Shown piece after piece: positions 17,678 to 28,210 of a stretch of DNA of 64,000 nucleotides. The notes below the pieces were generated by a model that ran no database searches, was not told where the DNA came from, and saw only the letters and a program-made list of their open reading frames with translations. The stretch comes from Actinomycetospora termitidis (GTDB taxonomy: Bacteria > Actinomycetota > Actinomycetes > Mycobacteriales > Pseudonocardiaceae). Every line of letters starts with the position of its first letter. The stretch's first letter is position 1. The stretch is from NCBI RefSeq assembly GCF_030286555.1, contig NZ_JASVWF010000002.1, positions 992,001 through 1,056,000 on the forward strand. The letters are read 5' to 3'. The translations under genes and the position numbers were made by a program.

Positions 17678-18453
17678 GCGGGCTTCCCTGAGGTGGTGCG
17701 GGCGGCGTGGCGCCGGCGGGCGAACTCGGTGCTCCCGGCGAAGATCGTGGGCGCGTCGTGGTCGAGGGTGGCGACGTGGAAGCTGTCGTGCAGCACGACC
17801 TCGGTCACGTCGGTGGCGGAGACGCCGTCGAGCACGAGGCGGGCGTTGACCGGCTCCACGACGTGGTCGTCGGTCGAGCGGTAGAGCAGCACCGGGCTCG
17901 TCACGCGGCCGAGGTCCGCCCGGACGACGTCCCACAGCTCGGTGAGCGACACGAAGGCGCGCAGCGGCACCCGGTCGTACCCCAGCTCGGTGACCCCCGG
18001 CTTCGCGACGTCGTTCGCCACGCCCGGCGCCCACGGCCACAGCCGCGCGAGGTAGCGGGCGAACGCGGCGTCGCGCCGCAACGTCGTCACCGAGGGGTTG
18101 ACCAGGCAGATCCCGGCGATCGCGTCGCCGTACTCCTCGGCGACCCGCAGCGTCAGGGTCCCGCCCATCGAGAGCCCGAAGACGAGCACGGTGTCGTACC
18201 GGGCGAGCAGCTCGTCCGTGGCGCGGGCGACCTCGCCGTACCAGTCGGGCCAGCGGGTGGCCTGCATGTCGCGCCAGCGGGTCCCGTGCCCGGGCAGGCG
18301 CGGCCCGCGTACCGCGAACCCCTGCGCCGCCAGGTGCTCGCCCCACGGCCGCATGCTCTGCGGGGACCCGGTGAACCCGTGGGACAGCACGACGCCGACC
18401 TCGGCGCCGTCGGGGTCGGCGGAGAACGGTTCCGCCCCGGGCATCACCGGCAC
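17674..18453 (-). CDS. Alpha/beta hydrolase (carboxylesterase / monoacylglycerol-lipase type)
   Basis: 259 residues from GTG 18453. The oxyanion-side HGFTGSPQSM motif, nucleophile elbow GLSMGGT (Ser), acid region STDDHVV (Asp) and HDSFHVAT (His) give an intact catalytic triad. The family hydrolyses short-chain esters or monoacylglycerols; the substrate here is unknown. A longer frame from 18609 would add 52 unconserved residues, while GGAGG sits 5-11 nt before GTG 18453/18447, supporting the shorter form. Divergent from the acyltransferase gene, suggesting linked lipid metabolism. Confidence 0.86.
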   Translation of the reverse strand: MPVMPGAEPFSADPDGAEVGVVLSHGFTGSPQSMRPWGEHLAAQGFAVRGPRLPGHGTRWRDMQATRWPDWYGEVARATDELLARYDTVLVFGLSMGGTLTLRVAEEYGDAIAGICLVNPSVTTLRRDAAFARYLARLWPWAPGVANDVAKPGVTELGYDRVPLRAFVSLTELWDVVRADLGRVTSPVLLYRSTDDHVVEPVNARLVLDGVSATDVTEVVLHDSFHVATLDHDAPTIFAGSTEFARRRHAARTTSGKPA

Positions 18454-18595
18454 ACGTGCCTCCACGACTGGCGATCTCGGGCGAGTCAGTGCCCGGCCCC
18501 ATGGTGGCACGTCCCACACCGCCGCGGTACGTCCAGGGCCTCGATCCGGTGGTGTCGTCCGTGACCGGTCGGTCGCTGTCGGAGACGCGCCGTCG

Positions 18596-18624
18596 TTGTC
18601 CGTCGACACGCCGCTGCCTACGCT
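18596..18624 (+). promoter_or_regulatory. Candidate promoter of the PlsC-type acyltransferase gene
   Basis: TTGTCC (18596-18601) and TACGCT (18619-18624) are separated by 17 bp, a good vegetative-type promoter. Transcription would start near 18631, 25 nt before the GTG. Confidence 0.5.
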
Positions 18625-18655
18625 GCGACATCCGGGCGTCGGTGGAAGGGGAGCG

Positions 18656-19354
18656 GTGCTCTACTGGTTGATGAAGTGGGTGTTCATGGGCCCGCTGATG
18701 CGCGCGGCCTTCCGGCCCGACGTGCGCGGCGCCGAGAACCTCCCGCGTACCGGGGGCGCCCTCGTCGCGTCGAACCACCTCGCCGTGCTCGACTCGTTCG
18801 TCCTGCCGCTGATGGTGCCCCGCCGGATGGCCTTCCCGGCCAAGGCGGAGTACTTCACGACGCCGGGTCCGATCGGCACCCTGCAGCGCTGGTTCTTCTC
18901 CGGCATGGGGCAGGTGCCGATCGAGCGGGGCAACGGCCGCGCCGCCCGCGCGGCCCTGGACACCGGCATCGGGGTGCTGCGGGAGGGGCGCCTGTTCGGC
19001 ATCTACCCCGAGGGCACCCGCTCGCCCGACGGCCGCCTCTACAAGGGCCGGACGGGCGTGGCCCGGATGGCGCTCGAGGCCCGCGTGCCCGTCGTGCCCG
19101 TGGCCATGATCGGCACCGACCGCGCGAACCCCGTCGGGTCCCGGTTCTGGCGCCCCGCGAAGATCACCATCGCGATCGGCGAGCCGATCGACTTCTCCCG
19201 CTACTTCGACATCGCCGACGACCGCCAGGTCGAGCGCGCGCTGACCGACGAGGTCATGTACGCGATCATGGACCTCTCCGGGCAGGAGTACGTGGACGTG
19301 TACGCGTCCAAGGCCAAGGAGGCCCTGGAGAAGGGGGACGACGCCGCCGCGTGA
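18656..19354 (+). CDS. 1-acyl-sn-glycerol-3-phosphate acyltransferase (PlsC family)
   Basis: 232 residues. The four acyltransferase blocks are visible: SNHLAVLDSF (H-x4-D), the GMGQVPIERG block, GIYPEGTRSPDG (block III, phosphate binding) and VPVVPVAMIG. A hydrophobic start (LYWLMKWVFMGPL) anchors it to the membrane. It would acylate lysophosphatidate or a related glycolipid; the syntenic Rv2182c has this annotation. The GTG at 18656 follows AAGGGGAG. It is followed 28 nt later by the exoribonuclease gene. Confidence 0.9.
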   Translation: MLYWLMKWVFMGPLMRAAFRPDVRGAENLPRTGGALVASNHLAVLDSFVLPLMVPRRMAFPAKAEYFTTPGPIGTLQRWFFSGMGQVPIERGNGRAARAALDTGIGVLREGRLFGIYPEGTRSPDGRLYKGRTGVARMALEARVPVVPVAMIGTDRANPVGSRFWRPAKITIAIGEPIDFSRYFDIADDRQVERALTDEVMYAIMDLSGQEYVDVYASKAKEALEKGDDAAA

Positions 19355-19382
19355 GCGGGTCGGCCTGACACAATCGGTCTCC

Positions 19383-19889
19383 GTGGCACGGATCTTCTAC
19401 GACTGCGAGTTCATCGAGGACGGGACGACGATCGACCTGATTTCGCTCGGCGCGGTCGACGAGCAGGGGCGCGAGTTCTACGCGATCTCCCGCGCGTTCG
19501 ACCCGATGAAGGCCGGTCCGTGGGTCCGGAAGAACGTGCTCGACAAGCTCCCGCCGTCGTCCGACCCGGCCTGGTGCAGCCGCCTGCAGCTGCGCGAGGA
19601 CTTCTACGCCTTCGTGACGGCGGGTCCGGGCGAGGTCGAGCTGTGGGCGTGGAACGCGCCCTACGACCACGTCGTCGTCGCGCAGCTGTGGGGCGCGATG
19701 CCGGACCTGCCGCGCGCGCTCCCGCGCTACACGCGGGACCTGCGCCAGCGCTGGGAGGACGTCGGGCGCCCGGAGCTCCCGCCCGCGCCGCCGGACGCGC
19801 ACGACGCCCTGGCCGACGCCCGCCACAACCTCGTGAAGTGGAAGGTCGTCGACGCGATCTGGCGGGAGCGGATGGGCGACCCGGAATGA
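19383..19889 (+). CDS. 3'-5' exoribonuclease, Rv2179c type
   Basis: 168-residue DEDDh RNase T-like enzyme: IFYDCEFIEDG supplies the first Asp/Glu, WNAPYDHVVV the second Asp, and DAHDALADARHN the His/Asp pair. The length and the characteristic DPMKAGPWVRKNVL segment match the mycobacterial Rv2179c group, which shortens 3' overhangs of RNA in vitro. It is a cytosolic single-domain protein. CACAAT lies 8 nt before the GTG start, hinting at a leaderless transcript. Located exactly where synteny predicts, between plsC and aroG. Confidence 0.93.
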   Translation: MARIFYDCEFIEDGTTIDLISLGAVDEQGREFYAISRAFDPMKAGPWVRKNVLDKLPPSSDPAWCSRLQLREDFYAFVTAGPGEVELWAWNAPYDHVVVAQLWGAMPDLPRALPRYTRDLRQRWEDVGRPELPPAPPDAHDALADARHNLVKWKVVDAIWRERMGDPE

Positions 19890-19917
19890 TCATGGCCGTT
19901 GCGGGGTTGTCCCACTC

Positions 19918-20346
19918 ATGAGCGAGCAGGTGGAGACCAACCCGACGGACTGGGTGCGCGAGCAGATCGAGCGGATCGAGGAGACCGGCACGACCGAGGG
20001 CATCACGGTGCTCGGCTCGCCGATCGTGCTGATGACGCTGCGCGGGGCGAAGAGCGGCAAGCTGCGCCACACCCCGGTGATGCGCGTCGAGCACGACGGA
20101 CACTACGGCGTCGTCGCCTCCAAGGGCGGCGCGGACGAGCACCCCGTCTGGTACCACAACATCGTCGCCCACCCCGAGTTCACGCTGCAGGACGGTCGTG
20201 AGACGAAGACCTACCGCGCCCGCCTCGTCTCGGGCGAGGAGCGGGCGCAGTGGTGGGAGCGGGCGGTCGCGGCGTACCCGTCCTACGCGGAGTACCAGGA
20301 GAAGACCGACCGCGAGATCCCGGTGTTCGTGCTCGACCCGGTGTAG
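19918..20346 (+). CDS. Deazaflavin (F420)-dependent nitroreductase-family protein
   Basis: 142 residues of the Ddn/FGD-like split-barrel family. LMTLRGAKSGKLRHTPVMRV is the phosphate-binding strand-turn typical of F420-binding members (seen in two pieces, TLRGAKSGKLR and TPVMRV); DEHPVWYHNIVAHPEF is the second diagnostic segment. It probably reduces quinones or similar substrates with F420H2. There is no mycobacterial counterpart at this position, so it is an accessory insertion between the exoribonuclease and aroG. The next gene starts 4 nt after its stop. Confidence 0.88.
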   Translation: MSEQVETNPTDWVREQIERIEETGTTEGITVLGSPIVLMTLRGAKSGKLRHTPVMRVEHDGHYGVVASKGGADEHPVWYHNIVAHPEFTLQDGRETKTYRARLVSGEERAQWWERAVAAYPSYAEYQEKTDREIPVFVLDPV

Positions 20347-20350
20347 GGCG

Positions 20351-21316
20351 ATGATCGACCCCGTGCGCATCGGACTCGTCGGCGGCGGCTTCCCCGAGGT
20401 GCGGCGGTGCCTCACCGAGGCGCTGGCCGAGCTCGCGATCCCGGAGCTCGCCGGCGTCGAGCTGGTCGACGTGCCGCACGCGGCGCCGGTGCCGGCCGAC
20501 GTGCTCGCCCCGCTGGGCAGCACGATCGACGGCCCGCTGATCGACGCGTGCGGGGCGCGGTTCGTCCAGCAGTTCGGGGTGGGCGTCTCGGGGGTCGACC
20601 TCGCCGCCGCCCGGGACCGGGGCGTGCCGGTCGCGAACGTGCCCGGCGGCGGGTCGGGCAACGCCACCGCCGTCGCGGAGATCGCGCTGCTCCTGCTGCT
20701 GGCGCTCGTGCGGCGCTACGAGGAGGCGCGGGCCGGCGTCGCCGAGAAGGCGGTCGGCTCGCCGATGGGCGTCATGCTGCACGGTCGCCGGGTCGCCGTG
20801 CTGGGCACGGGCGACATCGGCGTCGAGGTCGCGGTCCGGCTGCGGGCCTTCGGGGTGCACGTCGTCGGGATCGGGCGCCGCGAGGCGTCCGACTACCCGG
20901 AGGCGCTCGCCGCGGTGCACGAGTACCGCCGCGGGCACCTCCCGGCCGCGCTCGCCGGGTGCGACGACCTCGTCGTGGCGTGCCCGCTCACGGCGGCGAC
21001 GCGCGGCGTCGTCGACCGGGACGCGCTCGCCGCGCTGAACCCGGGCGGGCACGTGATCAACGTCGCGCGCGGGCCGGTCGTCGACCGCGACGCGCTGCTC
21101 ACGGCGCTGCGCACGGGCCGGATCGCGGGGGCCGGTCTGGACGTGACGTGGACCGAGCCGATCGACCCGCACGACGAGCTGCTGGGGCACAACGTGCTGG
21201 TGACCCCGCACGTCGGCGGCATCACCGAGCAGTCCTACGCCGGGATGGCGCGGGGATTCGTGACGAACGTCGGTCGCTTCCTGCGCGGGGAACCGGTCCG
21301 GCACCGGGTCGCGTGA
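20351..21316 (+). CDS. D-isomer-specific 2-hydroxyacid dehydrogenase
   Basis: 321 residues. The NAD-binding Rossmann motif VLGTGDIGVEVA is followed by the catalytic Arg in INVARGPVVD, Glu in VTWTEPID and His in TPHVGGIT, the complete R-E-H triad. The N-terminal substrate domain contains QFGVGVSGVDL. The ATG at 20351 is 4 nt downstream of the flavoprotein stop, so both are likely one transcript. It is not serA by length (no ACT domain). Substrate is unknown; glyoxylate/hydroxypyruvate-type reduction is plausible. Confidence 0.87.
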   Translation: MIDPVRIGLVGGGFPEVRRCLTEALAELAIPELAGVELVDVPHAAPVPADVLAPLGSTIDGPLIDACGARFVQQFGVGVSGVDLAAARDRGVPVANVPGGGSGNATAVAEIALLLLLALVRRYEEARAGVAEKAVGSPMGVMLHGRRVAVLGTGDIGVEVAVRLRAFGVHVVGIGRREASDYPEALAAVHEYRRGHLPAALAGCDDLVVACPLTAATRGVVDRDALAALNPGGHVINVARGPVVDRDALLTALRTGRIAGAGLDVTWTEPIDPHDELLGHNVLVTPHVGGITEQSYAGMARGFVTNVGRFLRGEPVRHRVA

Positions 21317-21319
21317 CAG

Positions 21320-21325
21320 TAGGCT
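21320..21325 (+). promoter_or_regulatory. Candidate -10 box (TAGGCT) for aroG
   Basis: TAGGCT ends 8 nt before the GTG at 21334, in the 17-nt gap after the dehydrogenase stop. No ribosome site is present, so aroG may be read from a leaderless transcript. Confidence 0.5.
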
Positions 21326-21327
21326 GA

Positions 21328-23921
<2,594 letters not shown>

Positions 23922-24029
23922 GGGCCGATGCTAGGCGCGCCGCAGGGCCGTGAGCGGGGACGACGCGCGGCGCGCGTCCGTCCCGGAACCGATGTCCCCC
24001 GGGCGTGTCCTCTGGCACAGTGGGCGCCG

Positions 24030-24389
24030 ATGACCGCCGCACTGACCGCTCTCGTGGGTCGCGAGATCGACGCCCTGACCCTCGCCGAGGCCGGCGAGCG
24101 GCTCGGCGTGCCCCGCACCCGAGTCAGCCAGATGATCAAGCAGGGCCAGCTCCTCGGCGTCCGCGAGGGCGACAAGTGGATCGTCCCCGCCGCGTTCCTC
24201 GTCGAGAGCGGCGTGGTGAAGGGCCTGCCCGGGCTGATCACGCTGCTCCGCGACGGCGGCTACACCGACGCGGAGATCCTCCGCTGGCTGTTCCAGGAGG
24301 ACCCGACGCTGCCCGGCGCCCCCATCGATGCGCTGCGCTCCGACCGCGGTGGCGAGGTCAAACGCCGCGCGCAGGCGATGGCCTTCTGA
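24030..24389 (+). CDS. Rv2175c-like winged-helix DNA-binding protein
   Basis: 119 residues. The N-terminal winged helix-turn-helix is clear: LTLAEAGERLGVPRTRVSQMIKQ followed by the wing LLGVREGDKWIVP (first part spans about residues 16-38). The second half, with GLPGLITLLRDGGYTDAEILRWLF, is the family's C-terminal helical extension. Rv2175c is phosphorylated by PknL near its N-terminus; Thr residues occur here at positions 2, 6 and 17, but the acceptor cannot be assigned. Divergent from pknL with 108 bp between the starts, which conserves the mycobacterial arrangement. Confidence 0.9.
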   Translation: MTAALTALVGREIDALTLAEAGERLGVPRTRVSQMIKQGQLLGVREGDKWIVPAAFLVESGVVKGLPGLITLLRDGGYTDAEILRWLFQEDPTLPGAPIDALRSDRGGEVKRRAQAMAF

Positions 24390-24392
24390 GGG

Positions 24393-24734
24393 TCAGGGAG
24401 ACGCAGCGGAGCGGAGCTCGACCCGGATGATCGTCGTCGCGAGCCCGACGAGTGCGGCCGCACGACGCGGACCCAGGGTCCGGACGAGGCCGAGCGCCAC
24501 CGCCGGCCCGTGCCACGCCCGCACGTGGTCGGTGCCGTCGGCGCCGACGCTCACGGCGAGCAGCGTGGGCGCGTGCGGGGGCTCGGCGCCGTACGCCTCT
24601 TCGCGCCACGCCCGCACCCGGTAGTCCCGCAGCGGGAGCACGTCCATCTCGGGCACCCGCCGGCGGGCCTCGGCCGCGACCGTCCGGCACGTCGCGCAGT
24701 CCGCGTCGAAGGCGAGGACCAGCTCGTCGGGCAC
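24393..24734 (-). CDS. DCC (DUF393)-type thiol-disulfide oxidoreductase-like protein
   Basis: 113 residues from GTG 24734. A thioredoxin-like start with DADCATC, the D-x-C-x-x-C motif that defines the DCC family, followed by LPLRDYR and a C-terminal helix rich in Ala/Leu. Redox activity is likely from the CxxC, unproven. The frame extends to GTG 24755, but TACACT (minus strand, 24742-24747) sits 7 nt before GTG 24734, so the shorter leaderless start is preferred. Convergent with the Rv2175c-like gene, with 3 nt between stops. Confidence 0.75.
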   Translation of the reverse strand: MPDELVLAFDADCATCRTVAAEARRRVPEMDVLPLRDYRVRAWREEAYGAEPPHAPTLLAVSVGADGTDHVRAWHGPAVALGLVRTLGPRRAAALVGLATTIIRVELRSAASP

Positions 24735-24741
24735 GCGTTGC

Positions 24742-24747
24742 AGTGTA
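24742..24747 (-). promoter_or_regulatory. Candidate -10 box (TACACT) for the DCC-family gene
   Basis: TACACT on the minus strand ends 7 nt before GTG 24734. It would lie inside the coding frame if the upstream GTG 24755 were the start, which argues for the shorter protein. Confidence 0.45.
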
Positions 24748-24829
24748 GTGCTCACCCGTCCGGAGCAGATCGTGTGGACGCGGAGATCCGTACGGTGACA
24801 CGGGGTGGTCAGGTCGGTGGGGAGGGCAC

Positions 24830-25678
24830 GTGGACCGTCGTGCTTTCCTCGCCGCCGGGGCCGCCTGCCTGGTGGCGGCGGACGTGGCGGTGGCGGCCCG
24901 GCTCGGCTCGACGCCGCCCGCGGTCGGCGGTCCGCGCGATCCCGCGCGCCGGGCTGCCCTGGCCCGGGCAGCGGCCCCGACCCCGGTCCGTATCGACGAC
25001 GTGGTCGACCAACTGGCCGCGATCCGCGACGTCGCGGCCGCCGAACCCGGCCGACCCAACGGCATCTGGTGCTTCAGCACGCTCTACCACCGGATCACCG
25101 TCGGGGTCCGCGACGGGCTGTCGGGCACGCCCGACGCGGACGCCCGCTTCGTGGCCCTGCTCGACGTCGAGTTCGCGAAGCTCTACATCGACGCGGTCCG
25201 CTGCTACGCGGCCGATCCCCGGACCTGTCCCGCGAGCTGGCGGGTGCTGTTCGACCGCCGCGACGACCCGACGATCCCGGCCGTGCACTTCGCCGCCGCC
25301 GGGGTCAACGCGCACATCAACTTCGACCTCGCCTTCGCACTGCTCCACACGTGGCCCCTGGTCGACGCGGGGGACGACCTCGACCGGACCCGCGCGGCCT
25401 ACCTGACGGTGAACCAGGTGTTCGCGACCAACATGAACCGGCTGCGCACGACCTTCGACGCGCCACTCACGCGGTGGGGGACGCGCGCGGACCATGCCGG
25501 CGACCTGCTCGGGACGCTCCTCGTGCGCACGACCCGGGCGGAGGCCTGGTCGGTGGGCGTGGACCTGTGGGCCCACCGCCACGACCCACGCGCCCTGGCC
25601 GCCCGCCGCGCCGGGTTGGACGCCCGCACGGCCGCGCTCGGACTGGCCGTCCTGCGCTCGCCGCTGCTCGTGGCGTGA
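24830..25678 (+). CDS. DUF5995-like exported protein
   Basis: 282 residues. The N-terminus DRRAFLAAGAACLVAADVAVA resembles a Tat/Sec signal or anchor (RR before a hydrophobic stretch). The body is helical with conserved-looking segments GIWCFSTLYHRIT, VNAHINFDLAFAL and NQVFATNMNRLR; the AHINFDL motif is what I associate with the DUF5995 family. No catalytic function is known. GTG start at 24830; a TACGGT -10-like box is at 24791-24796. The gene is followed by palindromic repeat copy 2 and the convergent carotenoid operon. Confidence 0.65.
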   Translation: MDRRAFLAAGAACLVAADVAVAARLGSTPPAVGGPRDPARRAALARAAAPTPVRIDDVVDQLAAIRDVAAAEPGRPNGIWCFSTLYHRITVGVRDGLSGTPDADARFVALLDVEFAKLYIDAVRCYAADPRTCPASWRVLFDRRDDPTIPAVHFAAAGVNAHINFDLAFALLHTWPLVDAGDDLDRTRAAYLTVNQVFATNMNRLRTTFDAPLTRWGTRADHAGDLLGTLLVRTTRAEAWSVGVDLWAHRHDPRALAARRAGLDARTAALGLAVLRSPLLVA

Positions 25679-25696
25679 CGCCCCCACCGTCGCGAG

Positions 25697-25741
25697 CGAA
25701 CGGCTCTTTCGCAGCTTCTAGGCGCGCGAGGGTGCCGTTCG
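25697..25741. repeat. 45-bp palindromic repeat, copy 2 (inverted relative to copy 1)
   Basis: Arms 25697-25712 and 25726-25741 (CGAACGGCTCTTTCGC and GCGAGGGTGCCGTTCG, with two weak positions) flank the loop AGCTTCTAGGCGC, which is the reverse complement of copy 1's loop with one change. Between the convergent DUF5995-like gene and crtB, two bases from the crtB stop. Confidence 0.85.
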
Positions 25742-25742
25742 T

Positions 25743-26732
25743 TCACCGAGTACGCCGACGTACCCCCGGCGCACGGCGGGCCGCGACCGCGCGCAGCAGC
25801 CCGGGCCCCGCCACCGCGGCGCGCCGGGCCTTCCCGACGACGACCCGGTGCGTGATCACGTCGTAGTCCGCCGCCACGATCTCGTCGAGGATGCCGCTGT
25901 AGAGCACGGATGCGGTGCGGACGCAGGGCCGCGAGACGGGGTCGAGCAGGTCGATGCCCGCGTCGGCGCGGCGGTAGATCGCCCGGGTCCGGGCGACGAG
26001 GTGCGCGATCGCACGGCGGACCCGGGGCTCGGTGCGCTCGCGCTCCCGGCACCACACGAGCAGCTCGCGGTCGACCCCGAAGGCGGCGAGCTCGTCGGCG
26101 GGCAGGTAGATGCGACCGCGGTCGAGGTCCTCGCCCACGTCCCGCAGGAAGTTCGTCACCTGGAAGGCGACCCCGAGGGCCGCGGCGGCCGGCTCGGCCT
26201 CCTCCTGCGGCACGACGGTGCCCAGGACGGGCAGCACCTGCAGCCCGATGACCGCGGCCGATCCGTGCACGTACACCGCGAGGTCGTCGAACGTCGGGTA
26301 GTCGGTGATCGTCAGGTCCATCGCCATCGAGTCCATGAAGTCCTCGAGATGACGGTGGTCGATGCCGTACGTGTCGACGGTGTGGGCCAGCGCGGCCACG
26401 ACCGGTTCCTCGGCCAACACGTCCCGCGTCCCCGAGAGCGCGACCCGCATGCGGGCCCGGATCTCCTCGATCCGGGCGACGACCTCCGCGACCGTCGCCG
26501 CCCCGGGCGCGTCGACCACGTCGTCGGCCATCCGAGCGAACCCGTACAACGCGTGGATCGCCGGGCGCTGCGCGGGCGTGAGCAGACGCGTCGCGAGGAA
26601 GTAGGTGCGGCCGTGCTCCGCGTTCAGGGCCCGGCACCGGGCGTAGGCGCCGCGCAGGTCCGGGGACGTGATGCCGGCGGCGTCCAGTTCTGCCGCCGCC
26701 CCGCGCGGCGGGACCGCCAGACCCGTCGTCAT
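25743..26732 (-). CDS. crtB: Phytoene synthase
   Basis: 329-residue squalene/phytoene synthase. Family motifs: FLATRLLTPAQR, the first Asp-rich DDVVD (about residue 70), QVTNFLRDVGEDLDRGRIYLP (second Asp-rich DVGED) in two recognisable parts. It condenses two geranylgeranyl diphosphates to phytoene. The ATG at 26732 overlaps the crtI stop by 4 nt, making it the last gene of crtE-crtI-crtB. The usual length and intact motifs suggest an active enzyme. Confidence 0.94.
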   Translation of the reverse strand: MTTGLAVPPRGAAAELDAAGITSPDLRGAYARCRALNAEHGRTYFLATRLLTPAQRPAIHALYGFARMADDVVDAPGAATVAEVVARIEEIRARMRVALSGTRDVLAEEPVVAALAHTVDTYGIDHRHLEDFMDSMAMDLTITDYPTFDDLAVYVHGSAAVIGLQVLPVLGTVVPQEEAEPAAAALGVAFQVTNFLRDVGEDLDRGRIYLPADELAAFGVDRELLVWCRERERTEPRVRRAIAHLVARTRAIYRRADAGIDLLDPVSRPCVRTASVLYSGILDEIVAADYDVITHRVVVGKARRAAVAGPGLLRAVAARRAPGVRRRTR

Positions 26733-28210
26733 GAACCCTTCCCGACGACGCGGGCGGCCGCCAGCTTGCCCGAGACGACCACGGTGGGGACCCCGACCCC
26801 GGGGTTGGTGCCGCACCCGGCGAGGTAGGCGTTCGCGAGGCCGGCGACGCGGTTCCCGGAGCGGAACGGCCCGGTCTGCGCGAACGTGTGCGCCGCGGAG
26901 AACGGGGTGCCCGCCGCCATGCCGAGGCGCGCCCAGTCGGCGGGGGAGATGCGGTGTTCGGCGACCACGTGGCCGGTCACGTCGATGCCACGGCCGGCCA
27001 GCACGCCGAGGATCTCGTCCCGGTAGCGCGGGGCGATGCGGTCCCAGTCCAGGTCCGGCGCGGTGGCCAGGTTGGGACACGGCGCGAGCACGGAGACGTA
27101 GTCGGCGCCGGGGGGCGCGAGGCCGGGATCCGTGGTCGTCGGGCGCGTGACCAGCAGCGAGGGGTCCCGCATGAGCCGCCCCTCGGTGATGATCTCGTCG
27201 AAGGTCGACGCCCATGCGTCGCCGAAGGAGATCGTGTGGTGGCCGAGGTCGGGCTGCGGCCGGTCGAGCCCGAGGTGCACCACGAAGGCCGACGGCGACC
27301 ACCGCAGCGGGACCGCGCGCCGCGGTCGGCGACCCACCAGCTCGTGCACCGCGGGCAGGTCGGGGGTCAGGACGACGGCGTCGGCCGGGATCGTGCCGCC
27401 CGCGGTCTCCACCGCGGTGACCCGGCCGCCGTGTCGTTCGAGCGCGGTGACCTCGGTGTCGTAGCGGAACTCGACGCCGGCCGCGGCCGCCGCGTCCGCG
27501 TAGGCCTGGGGCAGGGCGCGGACGCCGCCCCTCGGGAAGTACACGCCTGCGATCGTGTCCATGTAGGCGATGACCGCGTAGGCGGCGAGCGCCCGGGCCG
27601 GCGGTACCCCGGCGTAGAGGGCCTGGAACGAGAAGATGCGGCGGAGGCGCTCGTCGTCGAGGAAGCGCCCGATGCGCGGCCCGAGCCGGCCGAAGCCGCC
27701 GAGCAGTCCGAGGCGCACGAGGTCGCGGCCGAGGACGTCGAGGGGGGAGTCGAAGTTGGCGTCGATGAACGTCGCCATCTGGACGCCGTAGAGCTCGGTG
27801 AGCCAGGCCCGCAAACGGCGGTAGCCCTCGGCGTCGCCGGCGGAGACCTTCTCCCGGATCTCCTGCTCCATGGCGTCGCCGTCGGTGTGGACCTCCAGGG
27901 TGGAGCCGTCGGCGAACCGGGCGTGGTAGGCCGGGTCGAGCCGGACCAGGTCGAGACGGTCGCCGAGCTTCTCGCCGACCGCGGTCAACGGCTCCTCGAG
28001 CAGGTCCGGCATCGTCAGGACCGTCGGACCGGTGTCGAGCCGGAACGAGCCCGACCGGCCGTCGGGAAGATCGAGCCGCCCGGCCCGGCCGCCGGGGAAG
28101 CTCTCGCGCTCGACCACGGTGACCTCGCGGCCCGCGCCGCGCAGGTGCAGGGCCGCCGTCAGCCCGGCGAGTCCCGCGCCCACGACGACGACGTGTCCGC
28201 CGCCCGCCAT
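26729..28210 (-). CDS. crtI: Phytoene desaturase
   Basis: 493-residue FAD-dependent desaturase. The dinucleotide motif VVVVGAGLAGLTAALHLRGAG opens the protein (G-x-G-x-x-G), with TVVERESFPGGRAG next; the C-terminal NAYLAGCGTNPGVGVPTVVVSG is the carotenoid-desaturase signature (seen as GCGTNPGVGVP). It converts phytoene towards lycopene or neurosporene, acting at the membrane. ATG 28210 shares one base with the crtE stop (TGATG) and its own stop overlaps crtB, so the three genes are tightly coupled. No lycopene cyclase is in the window. Confidence 0.95.
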   Translation of the reverse strand: MAGGGHVVVVGAGLAGLTAALHLRGAGREVTVVERESFPGGRAGRLDLPDGRSGSFRLDTGPTVLTMPDLLEEPLTAVGEKLGDRLDLVRLDPAYHARFADGSTLEVHTDGDAMEQEIREKVSAGDAEGYRRLRAWLTELYGVQMATFIDANFDSPLDVLGRDLVRLGLLGGFGRLGPRIGRFLDDERLRRIFSFQALYAGVPPARALAAYAVIAYMDTIAGVYFPRGGVRALPQAYADAAAAAGVEFRYDTEVTALERHGGRVTAVETAGGTIPADAVVLTPDLPAVHELVGRRPRRAVPLRWSPSAFVVHLGLDRPQPDLGHHTISFGDAWASTFDEIITEGRLMRDPSLLVTRPTTTDPGLAPPGADYVSVLAPCPNLATAPDLDWDRIAPRYRDEILGVLAGRGIDVTGHVVAEHRISPADWARLGMAAGTPFSAAHTFAQTGPFRSGNRVAGLANAYLAGCGTNPGVGVPTVVVSGKLAAARVVGKGS